NCBI RefSeq assembly: GCF_918797505.1
Contig: NC_092796.1
Coordinates: 51,590,411-51,654,410 of the forward strand
DNA: 64,000 bases
Source of the DNA: Bemisia tabaci
Taxonomy: Eukaryota > Arthropoda > Insecta > Hemiptera > Aleyrodidae
Direction: 5' to 3'
Part shown: in pieces, positions 24,850-37,079 of the stretch
Position numbering within the stretch: the first letter of the stretch is position 1
Layout: every line of letters starts with the position of its first letter
Notes under the pieces: model-generated
What the model was told of the DNA's origin: nothing
The model's database searches: none
The model's input: the letters and a program-made list of their open reading frames with translations, nothing else
Program-made: the position numbers and the translations under genes

Positions 24850-25677
24850 ATGACTTGACAAGAGTATCCTAGATGCATGAAATTACCAAATGTTATTATT
24901 TTAATCGAACATACCTACCAATGCATTTTGGCAAGCGCCATTACCAGGTTACAACTTAACCCTTTTCTTCTTCTTCTTCTTTTAATGCTTTATTAGATAT
25001 TTAGAGATACATAGACATATTAAAGATGGTACAAATTAAATACATTATTGATCTCAAGATTAAAACCCTTACGGGCCCCGAACCCCCCTTACCCTTACGA
25101 ACTTAACCCTTTACGGCATGAATTAATTTTGGATCTTAGATTCTGAGGGACAGTGAAGCCATTTTGTGGCTTGCATAAAAACCTAGAGAAGCAAATTTTT
25201 CAGAATCGTTTATGCAAAAATAGAAAAAACCAATGAGAATTTTTGCAAAATTATTCCACAGGGGAAAGGTTTAATTTTTAAAAATCCAAAGAATACATCG
25301 TTACGAATTTGTAACGCTATGCAACGAGGGTTGAAAAACACAGAAAAGCAACAAAACATAGCAATAAAAAGTAACACAGTATAAATCCAAATTATATTTA
25401 TAGATTTTTTTGAGAGAGAGAGATGAGATATGAGGGGCAAATCACTTGCTTTGCACGGTATTTGTTTCTCATACCTCACCTCTCTCTCGACTAATCTACA
25501 ATACAATTTCATTGTTTACTAAATGTTTGGTACTTTTTATTGCTGTGTTTTGTTTATTTTCTGTGTTTTTGTAAAGCTGTGCCCTGATGATGGCGCTTGC
25601 CGAGGTGCATCGGTATGTTAGATTAAATTAATAAAATTTTGTAATTTCATGCATCTGGGCTAATTTTGTCAAGTCAT
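24850..25677. mobile_element. TIR element, about 830 bp
   Basis: ATGACTTGACAA to TTGTCAAGTCAT, then GATGCATGAAATTAC and GGCAAGCGCCAT mirrored, giving about 100-bp inverted ends. Interior has GAGAGAGAGA and no coding potential I trust. Confidence 0.75.
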
Positions 25678-25863
25678 ATCTTACGGATGCGATAATGCAG
25701 AGTTACAATAAGAAGAATTTAATTGGTCTTTTTTTTAAAACAATAAGTTAATGAAATGAATGATGATTTAAAAAAGAGGAAAGAAGACGAAAAAAAGGCA
25801 CGATGATTTTTTTATGTTTTGATCAAGTCATTCTTTACGTGTTTCTAGAATCTGAAATACTCG

Positions 25864-27084
25864 CCCTGGTAAAAATTGGCAGTAGAATCTGTGTTCCAAA
25901 ATACCATAGACCTACAGCCGGCTGTAAGATTTCCAAAAGCTTCTATAGCCGCAACACGATTTCTTATGACCTTTTATAGCCGATGGCGACTAAGCAACAA
26001 CTGCCCTGGCGATAAAATGTATGCTAAACGTTACTAATTACGGATGCTAGGGCTTAGTGAGTTTTTGGACTACCGCTCTCTTTTTGGGCAGTAGTATCTT
26101 GATTTATTTTGCGAGGAAAGCTCCGTACTTTTGAAGGATGCCTGCCATTCCTAACATGTTGAAGCGCCTGCAATTTCGTATGATACTGTGCAACACTTCT
26201 GGTGTGAAATAGTTGCTTCAAGCGCCGTGGTACGCTGCGGCGTGGCGGGCGGGCAGCCAGCGCGAAACGAGCATTGGCGCCTTCAAACCTAACAGGGATA
26301 CTACACGCATTGCGCAATGCGTGAAGTATCCCTGTTAGGTTTGTAGGCGTCAGTGCGCCGCAGCTCCGCTTTGTGTTCGACTCTAATATTTAATCTCGTG
26401 GAGTCAGCGTTTTTCAACTCATGACTGAAATGTTTGCACACTCTGTATGGATTATTCTCATTTTAATTACTGAAAAATAACATGTAGTAAAGGAAAATAT
26501 AATGTGCGTTTTGTAAATATTAAGGTGATTCCGTACAAACTTAAGGATTTACAAAGCACACGAATTTCTACACAATTTTTTATAGCCTTTCATAGCCGAT
26601 GGCGAAAAAGCAACAGCCAGGTGATGAAGTGTAAAGCCCGGCGATAGGAACTATAGCCCGGCCGTATAATTTTTTATCGCTTCGTGTAGCCCGGCCGTAT
26701 GATTTTTTCCACTTTCTACAGCCAGCTATATGATTTTCTATCGCCTTCTTCAGTCGGCTATAAGAACTCCTATGGTATTTTGAAACGCAGCTCCTATCGC
26801 CAATTTTTACCAGGGATAGGAATGCTTATAGCCGGTAATAGAAAGCGATAGAATATCTTAATTGCTGGCTGTAGAAAGCGAAGAAAAATATGCAATCGGG
26901 CTGTGGGAGGCGATAAAAAACTCTACAGCCGAGCTATAGCTCCTATTGCTAGGCTATATAGTTTATCGTCTAGCTGTAGCTTTATCGCCAGCGGCTATTG
27001 AAGGCTAAAAAAAATTGTATAGCCGGCTGTAGGTCTATTCTATAGTATTTTGGAACACAGATCCTAATGCCAATTTTTCCAGGG
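25864..27084. mobile_element. Family B element, copy 1 plus partial unit
   Basis: A complete unit 25864-26815 (CCCTGG to CCAGGG) is followed at once by a partial unit ending in CCAATTTTTCCAGGG at 27084. The centre has the 76-bp palindrome at 26276-26351. Confidence 0.8.
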
Positions 27085-29745
27085 TTCGAACAGGACGAAG
27101 AACCTAAAAGAAGTTACAAGATCTAAAACAGTGTTCGAAACTTACAGGCGCCAACGCGCCAAATGCGCCTAAAAAATGAAGGCTCTGCGCCAACTTGGCC
27201 CCTAAAAATTGCCCCCCCCCCCCTTAAAAAAAGCCTAATTTTTCTGTTTGGTGATTTTGTGAAACTTCGACGCTCGGCACCGAATCCTAACTTTTCACTA
27301 AATGCGCCGTGATATATAGGCAAAAAGTCAATTTGGCCCCCAAAAAATCTTCAACGGCCCCTAAAAATCGAGTTTGATGGGCCTCATGGCACCTGAAACT
27401 CGAAGGTGAGTTTAAAACACTGATCAAAAAATAAAAACTTGTAAAGAATACCATTTTCCATACGTTTCAAATCAGGTTTTGGAATATTTTAGGTTTTTCG
27501 TCCTGCTCGAACACTGCAACCTTGAATCAGCGCGGTAAGAAAAAATTAAAAATAAGGGCGAGAAATTCTAAAGGGGCTAGGAAGGATTGAGGAGCCAGTT
27601 CTTAGCCGGTGTCACACTCAGGAGGCACGTCAAGAATAACTATGCTCCATAAAGAGGCAAAAAAGCCTCCCAAATATTACCAACTTATCTAACATAATAG
27701 AAAAGAGTCCTTTTCCCTGCAGTCTACCGGGTTATCAACCCCTTTTAAACCCCCCCTCCTGTGGTCAGTTTACCCCTGATAGGTAGCATATAAGACGATG
27801 GATGCTATCCATACCCCCACCCCTCCACCCCAGATTAGCCGCCCTTCTGCCCCGCTCCCCATAAAAATTTCCTGATTTCGCTCATATCGGCGTGATAGAA
27901 CTTCGAAAAGAATTCTGAATAATTTCGCCTCGCTGGGTAGGCAGTCTGACGTGCACTACAGCTTTAAAGGCTACGTATCAGGCGCAACAATAACGGAGAA
28001 AACTCGTCCAGTCTGTTTTCGTTCCTTGGACTTATATCGGCAGGTCACATTTGCGCAGGTAGGTCCGTAAATTCATCGATTAAAAAAAAAAAAAAAAAAA
28101 AAAACCTTCAAAGTTTTGTAAATGGTCAAAGAATATCAACTCAAAAAAGGATTGATATTTACGAGGAGAGACTTTTTAGGGCTCATTGTAATAGAATTTA
28201 CCGAATGTAAAATTTAAGAAACAAAAGCGTTACAAAAAATTTGTTCATAATCTCTGCCATCCAAACCGCTTTGTTGGTATTTAACGAAATTTCAAAATTT
28301 GAAATGTTATGAAATTTTTAAATTGAGGCCATTTGTTACATGTTTTCGCATCAATATTTCACATAGAAAATGATTCACGCGCAACAAATTCTGAAATCAA
28401 CTTCCAAATAAGCAGCGGCACCACTGAAATATCGAGTCGCCCTTTCTCAAAAGTTAAATGAAAGTTCAAATTTTACCTAGGATGCTCCAGTTTAGGGGAT
28501 GAGATTCTCGGCAATTCTCGACGGATGTTCTGAAATCCAGAAATTTTTCATTGATGAACCGCCCATCGAATCGTTCTCCAATGTGGGGAAAGACCACTTT
28601 TAGGTGGATCTTCGGCGTTAAGTTTCGCGTATCACAATTCAAACGTCGATATAAATTTGCATTTAGGTAAACAATTTTTAGTACTCTTTTCGAAAAATCA
28701 AAATTTCACACTTCATATAGACTGATTACTAAAAAAAAGTCGCACATAAAAATAAGCTTTAAATTTTTGATCTAGGCTCAAAAGTTTTATTGAAAATGTT
28801 TAGTGGATTCCGATATTATGATTAATGGATTAGTTGCGCTAAATCCAGCTAAATCACAGAGTCGTCATGATCTTGTGATCTAAAAGTAAGTAAAAATTAA
28901 TTAGAAGCAGCTCACATTTTAGGAGGGAAAGAGCAGAACTTAGTATATTGACCAGACATGTATTGTTCTCAACTTTCGCCATTTGACCAAGGAAATTACA
29001 TCGATGGCCAAAGTGCGAAACCTCGAATATCCATCGCGGTCGTGTTTCAAAATTGTCACTCCTACTTTACTTTTTCGATTAAGAACAAGCCAGCTTTTAA
29101 GCTTGAAAACTATACAGAATATTCTACTAGCAGAGAGGAAAAATTAAGGAAATCTTCGAGAAATTAGATTAATATTCTAAGGAAAAAATACGATATGACA
29201 GGAAGTCTGCAATGTTGCTAACAAATAAACGTGATTTCGCACTTTGACCATCGATATACGTGTATTTAGCGGAGTGGTGTAACAAATTATCTGACGCATT
29301 TCATTTTTTCGAAAGCTGAATGGTCATCGTTTTTGTTCCAAATTCCGTGTCACTCATCAGGATTGTTCTTTGAAAATGTCGGGCTCAAACGTCCAGATTT
29401 GTTTCCTCGAAGGAATAAATAACAAAGAAAATCCAAACAAGAATAACTCACTAAGTACAGTATGTTAAAAGATACTCTACAAATTATGCTGAGATATCTA
29501 ATTTTTTTGTGAGCTCGAGGGCCACTAATGTTGTTAATTTAAATTATGCATCTCTCGGGAAATTGGCAATATCGCGATCAAAATCAGTTAGGGTTTACTT
29601 CATTGGTACAATAGGCTACGCTGGAATTGAACTAAGATTTAAGGGAAACAATCAAAGCATCACTTAGTGTCGCACACGACGGATACTAAACGAATTTCAT
29701 TATAACGTCTGGATACAACTATATTCGGGCTCTATGAATGTCCGT

Positions 29746-29909
29746 CAGTAGCGTGGTGTGCTTTGCTATACATCGATTGATCTGCCTTTTAAACCTATGG
29801 AAAAAGATCGATATACAGTGTGTTCGCAACGAACACCTTAATAATCGATTCTTCACCATACCTTCAAATGGTGAAATATCGAAAATTGATCATTCACGCC
29901 ACGCCACTG
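29746..29909. mobile_element. hAT-like palindromic MITE, copy 2
   Basis: CAGTAGCGTGG to CCACGCCACTG. Flanks ATGTCCGT and ATATCCGT form an 8-bp duplication with one mismatch. Confidence 0.8.
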
Positions 29910-30209
29910 ATATCCGTGTTGCATAAGCACAGAGAAGAAGGCGTTTTGGCCTCAGACACTAACCGCTCACAAGCAGCGCTCAATAAAGCGAGTCCATGAG
30001 AAGATTCGGACAAAATGTGGAAACGCTAAAGCTCAAATCGATGTTGAAACGGAACGTAGAGAAATGTTTAAACGTTTCAGAAATGATTTCATTGATTCTC
30101 TCGTAAAATTTTCTTATTCGGGTAGTTCCCTCTATAACTTATAATGTGAAGGATCTAACATCAAAATTTGCAGTTTTAGTCGAAAATTCATTTCCAACCT
30201 CTCTGATAT

Positions 30210-30464
30210 GGACCGCGCTAAGCAGAAAGGGACCAAGGCACATAAGTTATTGCCAAATTTAATTGGGCAGTTTAAGTTTTTCCATGAAAACGGTTGTGCG
30301 GATTTTTTTTTGAAAATTTCTGTAAATTTTCTGCGTAGTGTAAAGCAAATTCCTCAAAATTCTCAAAGGAATCCCCACAACCGTTCTCTTGTACAAAATG
30401 AAATTGCCCCATTAAATTTGGCAACGCCTGATGTGGCTAGGTTCCTTTCTGCTAAACGCGGTCC
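30210..30464. mobile_element. Palindromic MITE (GGACCGCG family), copy 2
   Basis: Same inverted ends and interior as the copies at 3517 and 45382. A 130-residue ORF crossing it follows the repeat and is not counted as a gene. Confidence 0.8.
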
Positions 30465-31241
30465 AAATGCTCGTTTCATTGTGCGAAGGCCTTTACTGCG
30501 AGTATCTGAAATGACAGAGTGTCTTCAATTACACCCCTTCATTCATACTTCGAGGACATCTCTTGTTGGGCATGAATCGCGGTATCATACATGTAACTGA
30601 AGCACAAAATAAATACACTCAAATCCTAAGGCTGTATGCAACTATCAATGTCTAAGAGATATCCTCGTATAGTAGTAAAAACGAATAATTGAAAGCGTTC
30701 TGTCAATTTGGCGCTGCGGGCCGCGGATGAAGTTAGTGGTGAGTGCTTGGACAGTCAAAACGCCTTCACAATCGTGTGTATGTAACACAGACGTCCATGG
30801 AGCCCGGAGCACAAATAGTTGCATCCAGGAGTTAAAATGAAAAGTGTTCGCCAGTATTCGACACTAACTAAGGGCGCCTTGATGTTTCTCTTACCCAAAC
30901 TTAATTCTAGCGTTGCTTATGTTGCCGATGAAGCAAGCTATTACTAATTTCACTTCTTCTTTTAAAGATATATCAATTTACCGTACCTACCTATGCTGAA
31001 AGGAACTGTGTGCATAGGATTTGCAAGCGTGCAACATTTTTCCTTTCACCATAATTATGCGTCCAATTGAGTTAAACCGTAGACGCATAGGTATTTTATA
31101 ATTCAGCCACCAATTTGCAGTGCGGGAGCAGTGAGAGCCTTCATTTCGAAAATTTTGTCGATCCAATTCTACCAGATTAGACTTCAGAACATTTAGTTCT
31201 CTAAATTAAGATTTTTAAAAAAAATTTAAAGGGGGGTCCAT

Positions 31242-32051
31242 CATGGTCGGATTTACCTACTTGCCGCCTATGGGCCGCCTGTATTTTGCCGCCCTCTTCT
31301 CATTCATTTTGAAACATCAATAAAAACGCCCAGTTGAACGTGCCGGAGGGAGAAGGGTGCATAACACAAGTTCACTCGTGTTGGACACATTTTTTGCGTA
31401 AGCCCTGTCTACACTACTAGCAAAAGTTCACGGAACTTCGCGCAAAAGTTCAGTTCCGTAAACCTATCTCTGTGTGGACAAAGCCTTTCATTTGTAAGAA
31501 ATGAACTAAAAAATTAAGAAAGAACAAACAAAAATGTGGTTTAATAATTGTAACTTCCGCCGCCGTGCCGCGCTGACCACACTGTGTTTGGCGCAATGTG
31601 TGAAGTATTCATGTAGTCTTGAAGGCACTGTGCGTTTCACGCCGCACCGACCGCTGTTGACCGTACTGTGTTTGACGCAATGCGTGAAGTATTCATGCAG
31701 ACTCGTAGGCGCTAACATGTGTTACATGCCGACCGCCGCGCGCCGCGGGCTTCTCCTTTTCATCTCAAGTCCTCGTCATCATTTCTCTCTGCGCCGCGCC
31801 GCTCCAGGCCAAATTACGTGTTTCAGCTAAACTAATTAAAGGTGCGCAGTCTTTTGTATCACCGAAATACGACAAAATTAGAAATTAATGAACTCTCCGG
31901 AAATGAGAGATTTTGTCACCTTTTCTTGTTTGTAATTTCATTCTGAATCCGATTTTTTGTACCTGCATTTAAAAAAATTGCAAAATTTGCCGCCCCCTAA
32001 TTTTGCCGCCACGGCCGCGGCCCATGTGGCCACCCCCTTAATCTGGCCCTG
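31242..32051 (-). mobile_element. hAT-like element, complete non-autonomous copy
   Basis: Flanked by a perfect 8-bp duplication GGGTCCAT (31234-31241 and 32052-32059). Ends CATGGTCGGATTTACC and complement CAGGGCCAGATTAAGG. The 810 bp carry two tandem motif units (31592-31714) and no transposase. Confidence 0.85.
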
Positions 32052-32379
32052 GGGTCCATTTCTGCGAGCTAATATCTTTTGCTGACGTTAGTCTCGAGGC
32101 AGAGAAACATCCTTGTACCCCCTTCCGGAGCCACTTCAAACTTCATGTGGAGCACATTTTTGCAATTAGGAGCTACAGTTTCTGGCTCATCCGTTAATCT
32201 TGTGTGAAATGGAAACTTGCGGGAAATTTGTCTGCAAAAGTGACCTTATTATTTTTGGCAAAACTACATGCCATTGTGTTACGCTATTAAAAGATGCGAT
32301 GCACGGAATGTACACATGTGAATGATACCATGATACACACGTGCAGCTATTGCTAGACCAAAGTGACGACATATAATCT

Positions 32380-32768
32380 TGATGACGTACAAAATGGCCG
32401 CAAACCTCGTATTAACCACTTCCTGTAACTTCTTTCTTTGAGGGTTTATTTTTATCAGTTTATCAGTGTTTTTATCGAGTTTCTAGCGTGTTTTCCGTGC
32501 TATCAACTTACAATATTTCCACCTGAAGTTATTATTTAAGTGAACTTTAAAAAAGTATCCTTCCTAAATAGTGTATTCAGTGAACCCAGTACACATATTG
32601 TTGGTATTCAGGTTGTGATCTAGAAGGGTTGAGTGTCCCAGCATACTCCCAAGAAAGCCATGGACAAGCTATCTAACAGTTTACATTTCCATCCAATCTT
32701 TTCCTAATACTTTCCTAGTATAATGCTTTTTTTTCTCGCGGTATTGGTCTCTGGCTGATCCTTAGGTT
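32380..32768 (+). promoter_or_regulatory. Probable TUSC2 promoter and 5' UTR
   Basis: Between repeats and the start codon lies unique sequence with TGACGTAC, an AAAATGGCCGC element and ACTTCCTG, all typical promoter-type motifs, near 32384-32420. A pyrimidine tract and TTAG at 32762-32765 suggest a 5' UTR intron. No TATA box stands out. Confidence 0.35.
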
Positions 32769-32917
32769 ATGGGCTCTACAGGCTCCAAATACTTCAAGAG
32801 GGCCTCGCCTTCCAAACCAACGAGCAACAACAACTACCCAGAAAGCAGCAATGTTTGTGTTAAACGACCTGCTGTGAACTTATTTTCTGGTCCAACTTAC
32901 GTCTTGTCTCGACAAGG
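32769..32917 (+). CDS. TUSC2: TUSC2/FUS1 homologue, coding exon 1
   Basis: TUSC2 is a small N-myristoylated protein associated in mammals with mitochondria, calcium handling and growth suppression. The start MGSTGSK matches the vertebrate MGASGSK; Gly2 and Ser6 fit the N-myristoylation rule. The middle of the exon is a variable Ser/Asn/Pro-rich linker, then GPTYVLSRQ aligns with the conserved segment before the core. The donor is at 32918 (GG|GTTTGT), leaving phase 2; joining to exon 2 makes RQGSMYFD, matching the vertebrate RRGSMFYD. A TTAG acceptor three bases before the ATG suggests an upstream noncoding exon. Summed coding length over three exons is 108 residues, against 110 in human. Confidence 0.9.
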
Positions 32918-34133
32918 GTTTGTATATGTTTCTTCAAGTATCTTCCTTTGTGACCCTCCTAAACTCTATGCGCTGAGGCATAATGGAATTCCTGATGTCT
33001 CCTGAGAGGGCTCTTTGGCAAGAGTTCGCGCATCGTATGTTGAGACAAACGTCGAAGTATTTTTTATGCCACCACTAATCAGTGGTGTCATCTAACTGCT
33101 TGTATTAACGTGGTGAGTGGTGCTGATTCAGAGCTAATCAGAGACTGACGTTTAACTCAACATTCGTTGCGCGAGCTCTAGTAAAGGTTTCTCAATCTTA
33201 AAAATTCCTCATTATCCTTTTGAAATCCAATCTTAGATCTCCATAATTTATTGTAGCAAGAAGCTCCCATTTATAGGTAAACGAATCCTCAGATATTCAG
33301 AACAGAATGGAAGTGGCATCAATAAATTCTAAAGATCATTTATACTACCTAGTAAGCCTTGGAAAATGTCTCGCGCTGTCATTCACAGGAGAATGTAGGA
33401 GATCAGAAATCTGTCAAACCATATTGTAAGAAGATGCAAATAGATCCTCATAGACGAAATTCACTATGCTGCTTGCCGCAATAATTTGTGGTCAACAGAT
33501 TGGTGGATTTTCATTGAACTGGTCCTTTTTCATATCTGGAAATTTATTTTTAGGGAAGTATTTTTTGCAGATAGGTATTCTATATGATGCTTCGTAGATG
33601 CAGGAAGTTTAGCCTTCCCAATTTTCAAACTGGCCTTCCCACGTTCAAGCCCCCTTATCCTCGGGAATTTGAGAAATTGGACATTTTTATGGATGTATGA
33701 AATGCTAGGATTTTTCACAACAAAAAAAAATGTGATAAATACTGCAATGTTGCATATAGAATTAGAAAAATATTTTGCTGGTATGCTTATTTGAAAACCC
33801 CCTTTTTGGGACCTTCTGACTTTCACCTGGGCCGGACCACATCCTGCTTGGACGCTTGATTGGGTGGTTTTTGCACCTCTGTAATATTTTGTGCTTTTAG
33901 CTTTATTGTCAGCTACATGTCAATATTATGCTCTTGTAATTATCTCCAAGATGAGAATAATTTTACTCGCTCAGGAAACATCCTGGTCTGAAAATGATTT
34001 CAAAGCAAAGAAGTATGAATGTCGATCATGGGATGGCATGGTTGTTCTTATTTCTTTTTGATATTCACACGTAGGTATGCAAGTTAAGCAATGTCGCTAA
34101 TAATACAATGTGTTTTTCTTTTTTTCATGGCAG

Positions 34134-34245
34134 GTCTATGTACTTTGATAGTGATGGAGATCTAGCCCATGAATTCTACGTGGAAGTTAAAACCAAACAT
34201 CGGAAAAAACGTATGAAACGAATCCTAAATGACCTGAAACCACAG
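34134..34245 (+). CDS. TUSC2: TUSC2/FUS1 homologue, coding exon 2
   Basis: This exon carries the family core: FDSDGDLAHEFYVE aligns with the vertebrate DEDGDLAHEFYEE, followed by a basic Lys/Arg-rich stretch (KTKHRKKRMKRI) and NDLKPQ. The acceptor is a T-rich tract with GGCAG at 34129-34133 and the donor CAG|GTAAG at 34246. Its 112 bases convert phase 2 to phase 0, consistent with both neighbours. The intron before it is 1.2 kb and the one after it 1.0 kb. Confidence 0.93.
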
Positions 34246-35253
34246 GTAAGTTTATTTTGTAGGAATTTTGCAGCATTACCTGCTTTCTATATTAAGTAAC
34301 GTTGGTAAGAGGATTGGTTGCTTCTTCAGATTATTGAAATTTTACAGAAAGATGTGTTGTCAGATAAGTTGACATTTGTTTACTTTCCATTGGCAGGCAA
34401 AGGCAACAAATTTACGCCTCTGCACAAAGTGTCATTGGCTTTTATCCAGCTTAAAAACATCCGTCTCATGATGGTATTGTAATAAAATACTGACTTAGGT
34501 ATCAGTTATGATCCGCAACTTTTATGTGGTTGTGATTTCTGTATGGCTGAAAATTAAAATGTTACAAGGTTTGAAAGTATTAAAAACCTATCCAAGCTTG
34601 TGTTCTCACTTTCTTGAGAGTGGGATGTTTTCATGTGGATAGTAGTGATGCGGAAATGCCTGCAAATCGAAAATAAACAAATGTCAACTTAGGTAGGTAT
34701 CTGACGACACCTGTAGTTTATAGGATGAAATTTCTACACAGCTGATATATTTTTGATTTTTTTTCTCATTACTAACCGAACGGTTCAGTAGCTTTGGACC
34801 AAGCTTCATGAAGATTGAAATGAGAAAAATATGTCTAAAGCTTTTTTTCCCTTAAGACTCATTACGAAAGTTTGATCTATACTTGCACTTGAACAATGTT
34901 TTTTGTTTTTTACAGTTTTCAAAAGGAGAAAATGTATCACTATTTTAGTCTATAACTACTTTCAACTTACTTTTTATCAAAGTATTATTTGGCAGGTTAA
35001 ATTCAAGGCATTACCAAAACTTCATTGGAATAATGCCATGATGCCATTGGTTGCCCATTACCCATCTACTATGTTCTGGGTGCTAAAATTATTTGCAATG
35101 AGTATAGGTAGTGATATATTAAACAAATTTTTATTCTATAATTTCAATTTATTTTGCATATTTTTGTCATGGATTGAAATTTCAATACAGCTCTTTTCTC
35201 AAAAAATACATACTGCTTTTGACCAGATAATTAATATTTCCTTTCTTTTTTAG

Positions 35254-35319
35254 GGAGAAGTGGTGTATCCATACCCGCGCCTCCACCCAGATTACCCGGT
35301 TGTCCTGATGCATGTCTAA
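35254..35319 (+). CDS. TUSC2: TUSC2/FUS1 homologue, coding exon 3
   Basis: The last coding exon reads GEVVYPYPRLHPDYPVVLMH plus Val and a TAA stop, aligning with the vertebrate C-terminus (HPRIHVDFPVILYEV). The acceptor is TTTTTTAG at 35246-35253. The frame is phase 0, in register with exon 2. The protein therefore ends at the normal family length with no truncation. Confidence 0.92.
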   Translation, partial: GEVVYPYPRLHPDYPVVLMHV

Positions 35320-37032
35320 TTTTCTCTCAGCTATTGTTCGGAGCTTGTACCTATTGTGAAATGCAATGATCCTCTGTGATAGAAGAACTCGCTAATCTAG
35401 TCAACTGTCCAAGGTGAGAACTTTTGTTTTTTCTCTTTTTTGTATCTTAATTGCTTGTGGTGACTCTAAGTTTTAAGTCACTTTTCTTTTACTGGGCTTT
35501 AAGCCCAGCCTTAAAGCTCTCAAGCGGTTTTCAGGCGCTATTCTCTAAGAGAGTTGCGGCTATTAGCGATTCTGTCTTTAAAAGTTTCAAAATTACATGA
35601 TCAAAATTTAAGCCAATTCGGCACAAAATTTAATGAAGTCCGGAAGTATTTGAGTACCGGAATGTTAATTTCATTCAGTCTTTGAATATTTTGACAGTGA
35701 AACAAAAATAATGTGTTCCTTGTTTTGCAAAACTTTACTGCTTTCAATTTTTTTAAAGACTTTTCAATTCACCTTTCAATCAGTTTCAATTTTTCATTAA
35801 ACTAATTGGATGGAAAGTTGATTAAAAAATTAGAATAAAATCTTCTGACCAACTTACTTAATTGAAGCTGAATTTTTGCAAACCAGAAGCTAAGCTGAAT
35901 TTTCGCAAACCAGAAGCTAACAGAAATACTCAAATGAAAATGTCTAGTTATATAATGATATCATACTGCAATGGTAATTGAATCAAATTTTTTTGCGCTC
36001 AACCTTTTACTCATCTGTTTGTCCGCTTTTTTCGAATGAAAATTTTGACTATCTGAATTGGGCCCATTGTGTGCACTGTGTTGTTGAAATTATGATAACT
36101 GAGTTTTTTCACCTTATCACCTCTTACTAACCTCTACACTGACCTGTCTTCTGTATCCATTAGTACAGGGATGTCAGATAACCTCCCAGAAAATATTTTT
36201 CATTGATAATATTTATCAATATAATTTGAAAATTATAAAAATTAAATTCGTAGAAAATCACCTTATCCAAGTTTTCATGTCACCGTTTCAGACCGTATGC
36301 CAGACCGTATGTGTGTAATGATATTCTGTAATTCTTTTTACCTCTTCCCCTTCAGAAATGCCTGGTGATCTCTGATGGGCCCACAATTGGTTGGTGGTTC
36401 AGTAGTCGTGTAATGCAGCTGATTGTGAAAGTAGCAACACCATCATTGCCCTTCAACTGTGGTCTTCTTAACAGAGCCACTTTTGGTTTGTTACTCTTTC
36501 GATCAAACACCTGACCAAACTTAATGTGGAAAACTTAAGATGCATTGTCGTCCTCTGATGTTACCTTGTATTAGTCCCATCAATAGCCCCTATGAATAGC
36601 TGTTGTGGAAATGGAAGATTTTTTCTACATTACCCCTGCCATCTAGTCTATTATATTCTTTGGTGGATGCATAGCAAACTCGCATCAATTTGAAATCATA
36701 CATAAAATATCAAAAAAAATACAAAGTATCTCATGGACCGTCTAATTGACACACATCTTATCTATGTCACGGTAATAATGAGGCTGACTTGTAAATATGT
36801 CTGTAGTAGCACAGCTACTTTCCTTTCCCTAAGTAAACATATCGATGGTTGAAGTTGAAGTTGACGCGTATCTCCAATTATGGTATGGCAAATCTCAGCT
36901 TATGTTTAATTTTTTTTTTTAAAAAAAAAGAAAACTAATTGACAGTTTGTCTTAAAATGTTCAGTAAATTTTCTTTGGTTATTCAAAAATATTCTCAGAA
37001 AACTTCAATGAGATATTGTGGTCGGATAATTA

Positions 37033-37079
<47 letters not shown>

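Larger units (their letters stand above)
22000..32379. other. Gene-poor AT-rich DNA
   Basis: No coding exon recognised. Repeats are listed separately. A GC-rich, CpG-rich patch at about 24440-24760 contains an ACCG|GTGAGT donor-like site at 24599 and could be an unassigned promoter or first exon. 27085-29700 and 30470-31230 show nothing definable beyond a poly-A run at 28080-28104. Confidence 0.5.
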
